From assembly GCA_035502675.1 (NCBI GenBank), contig DATJUC010000022.1:1-11984 (forward strand): 11,984 nucleotides of DNA, in the 5' to 3' direction. Shown piece by piece: positions 1-7,262 of the stretch (the stretch's first letter is position 1; the number at the start of each line of letters is the position of its first letter). The stretch is from DATJUC01 sp035502675. Its GTDB lineage: Bacteria; Vulcanimicrobiota; Vulcanimicrobiia; Vulcanimicrobiales; Vulcanimicrobiaceae. The notes below the pieces were generated by a model, which searched no databases, was not told the DNA's origin, and worked only from the letters and a program-made list of their open reading frames with translations. Both the position numbers and the translations under genes were made by a program.

Positions 1-1885
1 GCTGACCAAACGATACGGCGACGTCGAAGCGGTTCGAGGCATCAGCTTTTCCGTCAATAAGGGCGAGATCTTCGGATTCATCGGACCCGACGGCGCCGGC
101 AAAACGACGACCTTTCAAATCTTGGCCGGGGTGATGCGCGCCGGCGGCGGCGCGACCGACGTTCTGGGCAAGCCGGCGCGCGACGCGCGGGCGCAAACCG
201 GTTATCTCACGCAAGCCTTCAGCCTCTATCCCGACATGACCGTGATGGAAAACGTTCGCTACGTCGGCGATTTGCGGCTGACGCCGCGCGCCGCCGTGCT
301 GTCGCGCGCGCGCCACTATCTGACGGCCTTCGGCATGGACCGGTTCGAAGACCGGCTCGCCAGCAACCTCAGCGGCGGCATGCAAAAGAAGCTCGCACTC
401 GTCTGCGCGCTGGTCTCGGAGCCGGCCGTGCTGCTCTTGGACGAACCGACGACCGGCGTCGACCCCGTTTCGCGACGCGAGTTTTGGGACGCGCTCGCGC
501 AGCTCTCCAACGAAGGGCTCACGATTTTGGTGGCGACGCCCTATCTCGACGAAGCCGAGCGCTGTAACCGCGTCGCGCTCATGCATCTCGGCGAGATCGC
601 CAAGCTCGACACGCCCAACGGCCTGAGAAACTCGATGCACGCGCGGCGTCTGGAAGTGCACGTCGGCGACATGCGGCGCGCCCAGCTGGTGACGCCGCAG
701 CTTTCGACCATCGGCGACGTGCTCGACGTACAGCGGTTCGGCGACCACCTCGACGTGTTGGCCGTGGAGGCGCGCGTGACCGAGGTGGAGGCCGGCGTCG
801 ATCGCGTCCTGCGCGCCGCGAACTTGCCTCCCGAGGGAATCCGTACCGACGAGCCCTCGCTGGAGAACGTCTTCGTCGCGTCGATTCGCGACGAGAACCC
901 GCAGGCGAAAGCCGACTTTCCGTTCGTGACGCCGCAGCACGCCGACATCGGCGCGCCGGCGATCGCAGCCGACCGGCTGGTGAAGCGGTTCGGCGATTTC
1001 GTGGCGGTCGACAACCTGAGCCTCGCCATTCGCTTCGGCGAAATCTACGGCTTGCTGGGCGCCAACGGCGCCGGCAAGACGACCACGATTCGGATGCTGT
1101 GCGGATTGCTCGAGCCGTCCTCGGGCGCGGTGACGCTGGCGGGGGAACGCGGCAACGTTCGCTCCGAAGCCGTGCGGCGGCGGGTCGGATACATGTCGCA
1201 AAAGTTCTCGCTCTACGACGATCTGACGATTCTCGAGAACCTCGAGTTCTTCGCCGGAGTCTACGGCATTGCGCCGCAGCAGCGGCATACCGCGATCCAA
1301 TGGGTGCTCGACTTTTCGGGCTTACGCGGCCGCGAATCCGTCATCACCGGCAGCCTTCCCGGCGGGTGGAAACAGCGCGTCGCGTTCGGCTCGGCGATCA
1401 TGCACGAGCCCGACGTGCTGTTTCTCGACGAGCCGACCTCGGGCGTCGATCCCATTGCGCGACGCGCGTTTTGGAGCATGATCGATCGGCTGGCCGATCG
1501 CGGGACGGCCCTGTTGGTGACGACGCACTACCTCGAAGAGGCCGAGCAGTGCAACCGCGTCGGCTTCGTCTCGGCAGGTAAGCTGATCGCCGAAGGCACG
1601 CCGAGCGAAGTGAAAGCCCAGCAGCGGGGGCACTTGATCGAAGCCCGCGTCGACGACATCCCGCACGCCGTGCGAGCGCTGTCGGCCGGCCGCGAGCCGT
1701 GGCGCGTCTCGGTCTTCGGCGACCGCCTGCACGTGGTCACCGACGAGCCCGCCGACGTCGCGATCGCGCAGACCAAAACGGCCCTGGAAAACTCGGGCGT
1801 GCGGGTTCTGGAGATCCGCGAAGCTCGCTTCTCGCTCGAGGACGTCTTCATCGGCGCGGTGCAGCGCGCCGCGAGCGCCGCCTGA
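1..1885 (+). CDS. YbhF-type ABC exporter ATPase with two nucleotide-binding domains (5' partial)
   Basis: Energises export by the two ABC-2 permeases that follow. The frame is open from base 2, so the true start lies outside the window; a TTG at 122 lies inside NBD1 and is not the start. 627 codons are visible, and few N-terminal residues should be missing. NBD1 shows Walker A GPDGAGKTT (83-109), signature LSGGMQ (368-385), Walker B LLLDEP (about 431-448) and, at the H-loop, Pro (539-541) instead of His. NBD2 shows Walker A GANGAGKTT (1058-1084), an altered signature LPGGWKQR (1355-1378), Walker B LFLDEP ending with Asp 1427-1429 and Glu 1430-1432, and the H-loop His at 1526-1528. From memory, E. 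coli YbhF has the same tandem plan and similar deviations. The stop overlaps the next ATG by one base (TGATG), which implies coupling. The substrate is unknown; YbhFSR relatives are linked to drug or cation efflux. Confidence 0.9.
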   Translation, partial: LTKRYGDVEAVRGISFSVNKGEIFGFIGPDGAGKTTTFQILAGVMRAGGGATDVLGKPARDARAQTGYLTQAFSLYPDMTVMENVRYVGDLRLTPRAAVLSRARHYLTAFGMDRFEDRLASNLSGGMQKKLALVCALVSEPAVLLLDEPTTGVDPVSRREFWDALAQLSNEGLTILVATPYLDEAERCNRVALMHLGEIAKLDTPNGLRNSMHARRLEVHVGDMRRAQLVTPQLSTIGDVLDVQRFGDHLDVLAVEARVTEVEAGVDRVLRAANLPPEGIRTDEPSLENVFVASIRDENPQAKADFPFVTPQHADIGAPAIAADRLVKRFGDFVAVDNLSLAIRFGEIYGLLGANGAGKTTTIRMLCGLLEPSSGAVTLAGERGNVRSEAVRRRVGYMSQKFSLYDDLTILENLEFFAGVYGIAPQQRHTAIQWVLDFSGLRGRESVITGSLPGGWKQRVAFGSAIMHEPDVLFLDEPTSGVDPIARRAFWSMIDRLADRGTALLVTTHYLEEAEQCNRVGFVSAGKLIAEGTPSEVKAQQRGHLIEARVDDIPHAVRALSAGREPWRVSVFGDRLHVVTDEPADVAIAQTKTALENSGVRVLEIREARFSLEDVFIGAVQRAASAA

Positions 1886-2988
1886 TGCGGCGTCTGCTCG
1901 CACAGGTGCGCAAAGAGCTCATCCAAATCGTGCGCGACCGCATCGCGCTCACGCTCGCGTTGGCGCTGCCGGCAATCTTGCTGGTACTGATGGGTACCGC
2001 GATTTCGCTCACGGTGGGCGATCTGCCGATCGTCGTGCAGAACCTCGACGGCTCGCCCGAGTCGCTGCGGCTGATCGACGATTTCCGCGCCTCGCTGAGC
2101 TTTCAGATACGTCCCTGGCCGGTCCAGGAAAATCCAGCGCTGGCACTCGGGCGCGACGGCATCCGGGCGGCATTGGTCGTTCCTCCGGAGTTCACGCGCG
2201 ATCTGCTGCGGCACCGGCAGCCGACGGTGCAGCTGATCGTCGACGGTACCGACGCCAACACGGCAAAACTCGTTTCGGGCTACGCCCAGCAAGTCGTCGC
2301 CGAATACAATCGAACGGTCGTGCGCCCGCTCAACGTGGCGATCGTTCCCGAGATTCGCCTGTGGTTCAATCCGGGCCGCGACTCCAAGAAGTTCTACGGG
2401 CCCGGCGTCTTCGTGCTGGCGCTCACGATCTTTCCGACCCTGCTCGCCGCGCTCGCGCTGGCGCGCGAAGGCGAACAGAAAACGATCCTGCAGGTCTACG
2501 TCTCGAGCATTTCGGCGCACGAATACCTGTTGGGCAAAATCCTCTCGATCATGATCGTCTTCGCGTGCGAAGCGGCGATCATGAGCGCGCTGCTCTTTAC
2601 TTACTTCGGGCTGAGCCTGGTCGGCGATCCGACGCCGCTGCTGGTGGCGTCGATTCTCTACGCCTTTTGCGTGGCGTCGTTCGGCGCGATGATCGGCGTC
2701 GCGATTCCGAACCAGCTCGGCGCGATCGCCGCCGTCGCGCTCGGCGGGTTTCTGCTCACGTTCATCATGTCGGGCCTGCTCTTTCCGATCGAGAACATTC
2801 CGATTCAGCTGCGCTGGATTCCCAACTTCGTCTGGGGCCGCTACTACATCGAAATCGCCCGCGACGCGTTCCTGCAGGGTGGCGGCTGGCCCGCGACCTG
2901 GTACAAAGCCGCGATCGTCGCCGTCATCGGCGGGTTCTTCTATCTGCTGGCCTGGGGCAAGATGCGGCCCATGCAGCTGCCGGACTAG
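1885..2988 (+). CDS. ABC-2 type permease, YbhS-like
   Basis: Inner-membrane subunit of the exporter, 367 aa, typical for YbhS/YbhR proteins. The start is the ATG overlapping the ATPase stop; it gives an N-terminus MRRLLAQVRKEL, which matches the amphipathic elbow helix of ABC-2 permeases. One membrane helix (about residues 20-42) is followed by a large extracytoplasmic domain (about 45-170). Five further hydrophobic segments lie near residues 173-193, 218-240, 250-273, 278-300 and 341-357. The segment after helix 2 (AREGEQKTILQVYVSS) is a diverged form of the RExxxGTxExL motif that follows helix 2 in this family. The text SGLLFPIENIPIQLRWI and the following RYYIEIARDAFLQGG resemble the C-terminal half of YbhS. 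No Shine-Dalgarno motif is seen, so translation probably relies on coupling. The assignment to YbhS rather than YbhR rests on these motifs and on gene order. Confidence 0.88.
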   Translation: MRRLLAQVRKELIQIVRDRIALTLALALPAILLVLMGTAISLTVGDLPIVVQNLDGSPESLRLIDDFRASLSFQIRPWPVQENPALALGRDGIRAALVVPPEFTRDLLRHRQPTVQLIVDGTDANTAKLVSGYAQQVVAEYNRTVVRPLNVAIVPEIRLWFNPGRDSKKFYGPGVFVLALTIFPTLLAALALAREGEQKTILQVYVSSISAHEYLLGKILSIMIVFACEAAIMSALLFTYFGLSLVGDPTPLLVASILYAFCVASFGAMIGVAIPNQLGAIAAVALGGFLLTFIMSGLLFPIENIPIQLRWIPNFVWGRYYIEIARDAFLQGGGWPATWYKAAIVAVIGGFFYLLAWGKMRPMQLPD

Positions 2989-2996
2989 CGCGAACG

Positions 2997-4097
2997 ATGC
3001 CGCGGCTGTTCGCGCTGCTCCTCAAAGAGTTCCGCCAGATGCGCCACGACCGGCGGATCGTTTTCATCTCGATCGTGGCGCCGTTCGTCCAGCTGGTCGT
3101 CTTCGGCTTCGTCTTGAGCGCCGACGTCACGAACCTCCCGCTCGGCATCGTCGACGACAGCCGGACCCCGCAAAGCCGCAATCTCATCGAGGTGATGACC
3201 CACAGCGAAAGCTTCCGTTTGGCCGGATATTACGATTCGACGCGCTCGCTGGGCGATGCCATCGCCGCCGGCAAAATCGACGCCGGACTCGTAATTCCGT
3301 ACGACTACGCCAAGCAGATCGTGCTTCGAAAGCCGACGCAAGTGCAGATCCTGTTGGACGCCACCAACGCCAACGTGGCCGACATCGGGCAAGGCTACGC
3401 CGAGTCGGTGGTTTCGAGCTTGAGCAATACCTTGGGCTCGGCGCCGGCGACCGCGTCGGTGCAGCTCGTCGCGACCTACGTGAACAATCCCGGCCTGGTG
3501 GACTCTTGGTTCATGGTCACCGGCATCTTGGGGATTCTTCTGATCCTCAACGGCTCGATGATCTCGTCGACGATGATGATCAAGGAACGCTCGGCGGGAA
3601 CCCTCGAGCAGCTGCTGATGTCGCCCGCCAGCACGACCGAGATCATCGTCTCGAAGGTCGTTCCGATCTTCGTGCTGCTCGCGGGCATGGCGATCGTCTC
3701 GATGGCGGCGATCCATTGGATGTTCGGCGTGCCCGTTCACGGGAGCGTGACCGTGGTCGTTCTCGGGATCGCGCTCTGCATGCTCTGCGGAATCGCCCTC
3801 GGAATGTTCGTCGCCACGCTGGCAAAGAACGCCCTGCAGGCACAGCTCGCGGTGTTCTTCATCAACCCGCCGCTGGCGACGCTCTCGGGCGCTTTCACGC
3901 CGATCGAGGCGATGCCCAAGTGGCTTCAGCCGCTCACCATTCCGAATCCGATCGCCAACTTCGCCGCCATCGCCCGCGGCGCGCTGATCCGCGGCGTCGA
4001 CCTCTCGGTGTTATGGCCGAACTTCGCGTGGCTCGGCGGAATCACGTTCGCGCTCTTGATCTTCAGCATCGTCCGCTATCGCAGACAGCTGCTCTAA
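2997..4097 (+). CDS. ABC-2 type permease, YbhR-like
   Basis: Second membrane subunit of the exporter, 366 aa, starting 8 bases after the first permease stops. The chosen ATG gives MPRLFALLLKEFRQM, the usual cytoplasmic elbow helix; the frame is open upstream, but that stretch is only a shadow of the first permease. Helix 1 lies near residues 20-41, an extracytoplasmic domain spans about 43-165, and helices follow near 170-193, 220-240, 250-276, 280-300 and 342-359. The motif KERSAGTLEQLLMSP (residues 196-210) is the canonical ABC-2 signature after helix 2 and is better preserved than in the first permease. LSGAFTPIEAMPKWLQPL (296-313) matches the conserved segment before the last helix. The two permeases presumably form a heterodimer on the tandem-NBD ATPase. 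The stop codon overlaps that of the convergent minus-strand gene (4094-4097). Confidence 0.9.
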   Translation: MPRLFALLLKEFRQMRHDRRIVFISIVAPFVQLVVFGFVLSADVTNLPLGIVDDSRTPQSRNLIEVMTHSESFRLAGYYDSTRSLGDAIAAGKIDAGLVIPYDYAKQIVLRKPTQVQILLDATNANVADIGQGYAESVVSSLSNTLGSAPATASVQLVATYVNNPGLVDSWFMVTGILGILLILNGSMISSTMMIKERSAGTLEQLLMSPASTTEIIVSKVVPIFVLLAGMAIVSMAAIHWMFGVPVHGSVTVVVLGIALCMLCGIALGMFVATLAKNALQAQLAVFFINPPLATLSGAFTPIEAMPKWLQPLTIPNPIANFAAIARGALIRGVDLSVLWPNFAWLGGITFALLIFSIVRYRRQLL

Positions 4098-4900
4098 CCG
4101 GCGAAGATTTCGTTGACCTCGGCGTAGCGAAGCGCCTCGCTTGCGAACGTGAAGCTGCCCTGGTCGCGCATTTCGCGAGCGGCGCGCACGACGGCATCCA
4201 GCGCGGAGCGAGAGAGTGCGCTGCCGACGCTGATGCGTTTGACGCCGAGGGCGGAAAGGTCGTCGACGCGCAAATCCATGCCGGCCAGGCCGGCGAGCAC
4301 GTTCACCGGCCGGCCGACCGCGACGACCGCGGCGATCTGGTGGCGCGTCGTGATGCCGGGTGCGTAGATCACGTCGGCGCCGGCTTCGGCGTAGGCGTTC
4401 AGGCGCGCCACGGCATCGCCGAGATCGGGATTTCCGGCGATGAAGTTCTCGGCACGCGCGGTCAGCGTAAACGCGGAGGGCAGGGCCCGCGCCGCCGCTG
4501 CCGCCGCCGCAACGCGCTGCGCCGCGAACTCGATCGGATACTGCGCGGCGCCGCGTCCCAGCGGAAGATCCTCGATCGAGCAGCCGGCCAAACCGGCCGC
4601 CGCCGCTCGGCGAACGGTCTCGGCGACGCGCTCGGGCTCGTCGGCATAGCCGTTTTCGAGATCGGCGCTGACCGGCAGATCGGTCGCTTCGACCAACTGC
4701 TGGCAGTGCGCGAGCATTGCGTCGAGGTCGACGGCGCCGTCGGGTTTACCGATCGTGTACGCAAAACCCGCGCTCGTCGTCGCGATCGCCTCGAAACCCA
4801 AGACCTTCATCAGCTTAGCCGTTCCGATGTCGAACGGGTTGGGAATGACGAAGGCGCGGTCGCGCTCGTGCAGCGCGCGAAAGCGCTCGCCCTTAGTCAT
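4094..4900 (-). CDS. isocitrate lyase / phosphoenolpyruvate mutase family enzyme
   Basis: 268 aa, a member of the PEP mutase/isocitrate lyase TIM-barrel superfamily (COG2513-like), whose enzymes make or break C-C or P-C bonds next to an oxyacid such as oxaloacetate, methylisocitrate or PEP. Family marks are TTSAG (residues 41-45), the metal-site-like ADLENGY (79-85), GCSIEDL (106-112) and ARAEN (148-152, usually ARTDA). The KKCGH/KRCGH catalytic loop of isocitrate and methylisocitrate lyases is absent, so those activities are unlikely; the substrate cannot be told from sequence. It has the clearest Shine-Dalgarno in the window, GGAGG at 4909-4913, 8 bases before the ATG. It overlaps the lipoprotein gene by 8 bases (4893-4900) and is the last gene of the minus-strand operon. 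It meets the exporter operon tail to tail with no intervening terminator. Confidence 0.88.
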   Translation of the reverse strand: MTKGERFRALHERDRAFVIPNPFDIGTAKLMKVLGFEAIATTSAGFAYTIGKPDGAVDLDAMLAHCQQLVEATDLPVSADLENGYADEPERVAETVRRAAAAGLAGCSIEDLPLGRGAAQYPIEFAAQRVAAAAAAARALPSAFTLTARAENFIAGNPDLGDAVARLNAYAEAGADVIYAPGITTRHQIAAVVAVGRPVNVLAGLAGMDLRVDDLSALGVKRISVGSALSRSALDAVVRAAREMRDQGSFTFASEALRYAEVNEIFAG

Positions 4901-5333
4901 AGAACTTCCCTCCGGCTTCTACGTAGCCGCCGGCGTGCCGGCCGCGCGGATCGCGATGCGTCCAATGAATCACGCCGCCTCGCGGATAGAACTCGTATTC
5001 GCCCTTCACCGTCACGGACTCGCCGCCGGACAACGGAAAGGCGTTCGTGAAACCGGTGTTGGCTTCGACGCGTACGATCAAATCGCAACCCGAGGCCAAG
5101 CGCATCAAAAACCCCTCGTGCGGCGAGGTCATGCCGAACTCGGCCGAAGGATGCCCCGGCGCGATGCCGAGCACGCGCGTCACCGTCCCGTCGGCGATCA
5201 CCTCGACGTGCGACGCACCTTGGCGGTAGGCCGTACAAACCGCGCCGTCGTCGGCAGATTCTTGCGTCGCCTTTCCGCAACCGCCGAGCAGGAACGCGAC
5301 CGCGAGCGCCGCGGCCGCGGCGTCATACCGCAC
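4893..5333 (-). CDS. DUF3465-type lipoprotein, function unknown
   Basis: 146 aa. The N-terminus is a short signal peptide with an alanine-rich hydrophobic core and a lipobox-like LLGGC (residues 15-19), so Cys19 is the likely lipidated residue; Gly at -2 is slightly unusual. The start is GTG at 5333; the next in-frame Met is residue 67-68, which would remove the signal. The C-terminal half contains GEYEFYPRGG (111-120) followed by VIHWTHRDPRGRHAGG (121-136). I recognise this as the hallmark of DUF3465, a small periplasmic domain of unknown function. Two further cysteines are present (C33, C83). The gene overlaps the end of nadD by 11 bases and the next gene by 8, so it is probably expressed with the operon. 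No Shine-Dalgarno is visible. No function is proposed; the export signal and family call are the supportable parts. Confidence 0.8.
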   Translation of the reverse strand: MRYDAAAAALAVAFLLGGCGKATQESADDGAVCTAYRQGASHVEVIADGTVTRVLGIAPGHPSAEFGMTSPHEGFLMRLASGCDLIVRVEANTGFTNAFPLSGGESVTVKGEYEFYPRGGVIHWTHRDPRGRHAGGYVEAGGKFYD

Positions 5334-5934
5334 CGTTGAAACCGTAGAGGCCTTGCGAGACGACGTACTGCCAAACCGGCTCCGGAACGAGGTATCGAAC
5401 GCTGCGCCCCTGTGCGAGCAGACTGCGAACGAACGTCGCCGATTCGGGAATCTCGGGCAGATTCAGCGTGCTGACCCGTTCGCGCAGGTGCTTCGGAAGC
5501 GCCGCGATGACGCGCTGCAGCGCGTCGGCGCGAACGCCGGGACGCGGCGCTATCACGAACCGCTCGAGCGCTTCCAAGACTTCGTCGAACCGCACCCAGT
5601 TGGCGCTCACCAGCGAGTCCGCGCCGATGACGAACGTGAAGCTCGCGCTGGGATATTTTGCGCGCAGCCGCGGCAGCAGATCGGCCGTGTACCCCGACGA
5701 ATCCTCGCGCAGATCGGTGACGTCGAGCTCGAAACCGCGGTTGGTTGCGATCGCGCCGAGAATCATGGCGCAGCGATGCTCGGCGGTCGCGTGGGCTTTG
5801 TCGCGGTAGTGCTGGTTGCTGGTCGGAACGAACAGGACTTTGTCGAGGCCTTCGAGCAGGCGGGCGGACTCCGCAACGAAGAGATGCGCGTTGTGGATCG
5901 GATCGAACGTGCCGCCGAAAATTCCTAGCTTCAT
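5323..5934 (-). CDS. nadD: nicotinate-nucleotide adenylyltransferase
   Basis: 203 aa, normal length. NadD joins ATP and nicotinate mononucleotide to form deamido-NAD in the cytoplasm, the step before NAD synthetase. The N-terminus LGIFGGTFDPIHNAH (3-17) is the nucleotidyltransferase phosphate-binding segment. FVIGADSL (101-108) with a following Trp, and GRSVRYLVPEPVWQYV (177-192) near the C-terminus, are family marks. Two key motifs deviate: HNAH instead of HxGH (Ala16), and ESATFVR (164-170) instead of the usual ISST-x-x-R. The PPHK-type segment is also altered (QHYRDK, 41-46). The ATG overlaps the obgE stop as ATGA (5931-5934), so coupling to obgE is likely; obgE-nadD adjacency is common in bacteria. 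The usual downstream partner rsfS is absent here. The identity is firm despite the substitutions. Confidence 0.93.
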   Translation of the reverse strand: MKLGIFGGTFDPIHNAHLFVAESARLLEGLDKVLFVPTSNQHYRDKAHATAEHRCAMILGAIATNRGFELDVTDLREDSSGYTADLLPRLRAKYPSASFTFVIGADSLVSANWVRFDEVLEALERFVIAPRPGVRADALQRVIAALPKHLRERVSTLNLPEIPESATFVRSLLAQGRSVRYLVPEPVWQYVVSQGLYGFNGAV

Positions 5935-7196
5935 GAGTACGTGAACTCGTACTGCCCGATGCGCACGGTATCCCCTTCGACGGCGCCGAGTTCGCGCAAT
6001 TTTTTCTCGACGCCCATCTTCGCCAGCGCGCGCTCGAAGCGCGCCAACGCCTCGTCGGAATCGAAGTCCGTGGTTGCGGCCAACCGTTCGATGCGCTCGC
6101 CCGAGAGTTCGAAGGCCCCGTCTTTACCGCGTTCGATCCGGAACGCGCCGGCCGGCACCAGCTCGATGTGCGCGGGCGGCGGCGTGACGATTTCCGGCAG
6201 CGGCGCGTGCTCGATACATTTCCAAATCGCGTACGTCAGCTCGCGCACGCCTTCGTTGGTGGCGGCGCTGAGGCCGTGGATCTCGGGAAACCGCTCCCGC
6301 AAGAGTTCCAGGCTGCGGCGCGCGTCGGGAAGGTCGATCTTGTTGAGTGCCAATAGCGCCGGCTTCTCCAAGAGCTTGGGGTTCCAGTCGCGCAGTTCGT
6401 TCTCGATCGTGGCTTTGTCGTGAAGGATTTCGTCGAGCGGCTTGGCGCCGTCGAGCAAATGCACGAGCGCGCGCGTGCGCTCCACGTGCTTGAGAAAGAC
6501 GTCGCCCAAGCCGGCGCCGGCGTGCGCGCCCTCGATCAGCCCAGGAACGTCGACCATCACGAACGACTCGTCCTCGGAAAGGCGCACCACGCCCAGCTGC
6601 GGCTCGGTCGTCGTGAACGGATAGTCCGCGATCTTCGGGCGCGCCGCCGATACGACCGACAGCAGCGTGGATTTGCCGGCGTTGGGAACGCCCACGATGC
6701 CGCAATCGGCGAGTAAGCGCAACTCCAGGCGCAGGGTGCAGCGTTCGCCGGGCACGCCCTTTTCGGCAAACCGCGGCGCTTGCCGGGTGCTCGTCGCGAA
6801 GTGCTGGTTGCCCAACCCGCCGCGGCCGCCTCTGGCAACCAGCACCCGCTCGCCGGGCCGCGCGAGATCGGTCAGGAAGGCTTCGGGCTTTCCTTCGAAG
6901 CTGCGGTAAATCAGCGTTCCGACCGGAACGTCGACGACCAAATCCTCGCCGCTCTTGCCCGACTTGTTCGAGGTGCCGCCGGGCTTGCCGGAATCGGCGG
7001 CAAAGGTCCGCTTGAAGCGAAACTCGACCAGACTGGACAGTTCCGGATTGGCCTCGAGATAGACGCTGCCGCCGTGGCCGCCGTCTCCGCCGGCCGGTCC
7101 GCCCTTGGGAATGTACTTCTCGCGACGCCACGCGACGATCCCGTCGCCGCCGTTTCCGGCCGCGACCGCGATGCTCGCCTCGTCGATGAACTGCAC
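5931..7196 (-). CDS. obgE: Obg-family GTPase (ribosome assembly)
   Basis: 421 aa with all three Obg domains. The glycine-rich Obg fold covers residues 1-158, with repeated GG motifs such as AGNGGDG (13-19) and GGPAGGDGGHGG (32-43). The G domain has G1 GVPNAGKST (169-177), a DVPG switch II (216-219), NKID (285-288) and a G5-like SAAT (310-313). A C-terminal OCT domain follows (about 345-421). Obg binds the 50S subunit in a GTP-dependent way late in assembly and responds to guanine nucleotides. The start is GTG at 7196; it gives MQFIDEASIAVAAGNGG, aligning with the usual Obg N-terminus, and no closer Shine-Dalgarno favours another start. It lies 66 bases after rpmA, separated by a GC-rich hairpin, and overlaps nadD by 4 bases. 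A promoter of its own was not recognised. Confidence 0.96.
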   Translation of the reverse strand: MQFIDEASIAVAAGNGGDGIVAWRREKYIPKGGPAGGDGGHGGSVYLEANPELSSLVEFRFKRTFAADSGKPGGTSNKSGKSGEDLVVDVPVGTLIYRSFEGKPEAFLTDLARPGERVLVARGGRGGLGNQHFATSTRQAPRFAEKGVPGERCTLRLELRLLADCGIVGVPNAGKSTLLSVVSAARPKIADYPFTTTEPQLGVVRLSEDESFVMVDVPGLIEGAHAGAGLGDVFLKHVERTRALVHLLDGAKPLDEILHDKATIENELRDWNPKLLEKPALLALNKIDLPDARRSLELLRERFPEIHGLSAATNEGVRELTYAIWKCIEHAPLPEIVTPPPAHIELVPAGAFRIERGKDGAFELSGERIERLAATTDFDSDEALARFERALAKMGVEKKLRELGAVEGDTVRIGQYEFTYS

Positions 7197-7219
7197 CGCG
7201 CGCTCGCTATAATTGCAAA

Positions 7220-7237
7220 GGGGGCCGGTCGGCCCCC
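7220..7237 (-). terminator. GC-rich hairpin between rpmA and obgE, possible attenuator
   Basis: A perfect 7-bp stem (GGGGGCC/GGCCCCC) encloses a 4-base loop. Read on the minus strand it is followed by only three T before TTTGCAATTATAG. The T tract is too short for a strong intrinsic terminator. A partial terminator that lowers obgE/nadD expression relative to rpmA is plausible but unproven. Confidence 0.4.
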
Positions 7238-7262
7238 GCTCGATTCTTCGGGCTTCCGGCGA

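Noticed and set aside
1699..1884. Upstream extension of the first permease
   Set aside because: It lies inside NBD2 of the ATPase and reads as arginine-rich noise. ATG 1885 gives the proper permease N-terminus.
2879..5050. Very long open frame (723 codons) crossing both permease 2 and the minus-strand enzyme
   Set aside because: Its translation is rich in Arg/Ala/Asp low-complexity text and shows no family motif. It overlaps two clearly recognised genes in other frames or strands. Long spurious frames are expected at this GC content.
7208..7213. Perfect TATAAT on the plus strand, possible antisense promoter to rpmA
   Set aside because: No -35-like hexamer lies 16-18 bases upstream (GATGAA at 7185-7190), so it is most likely chance.
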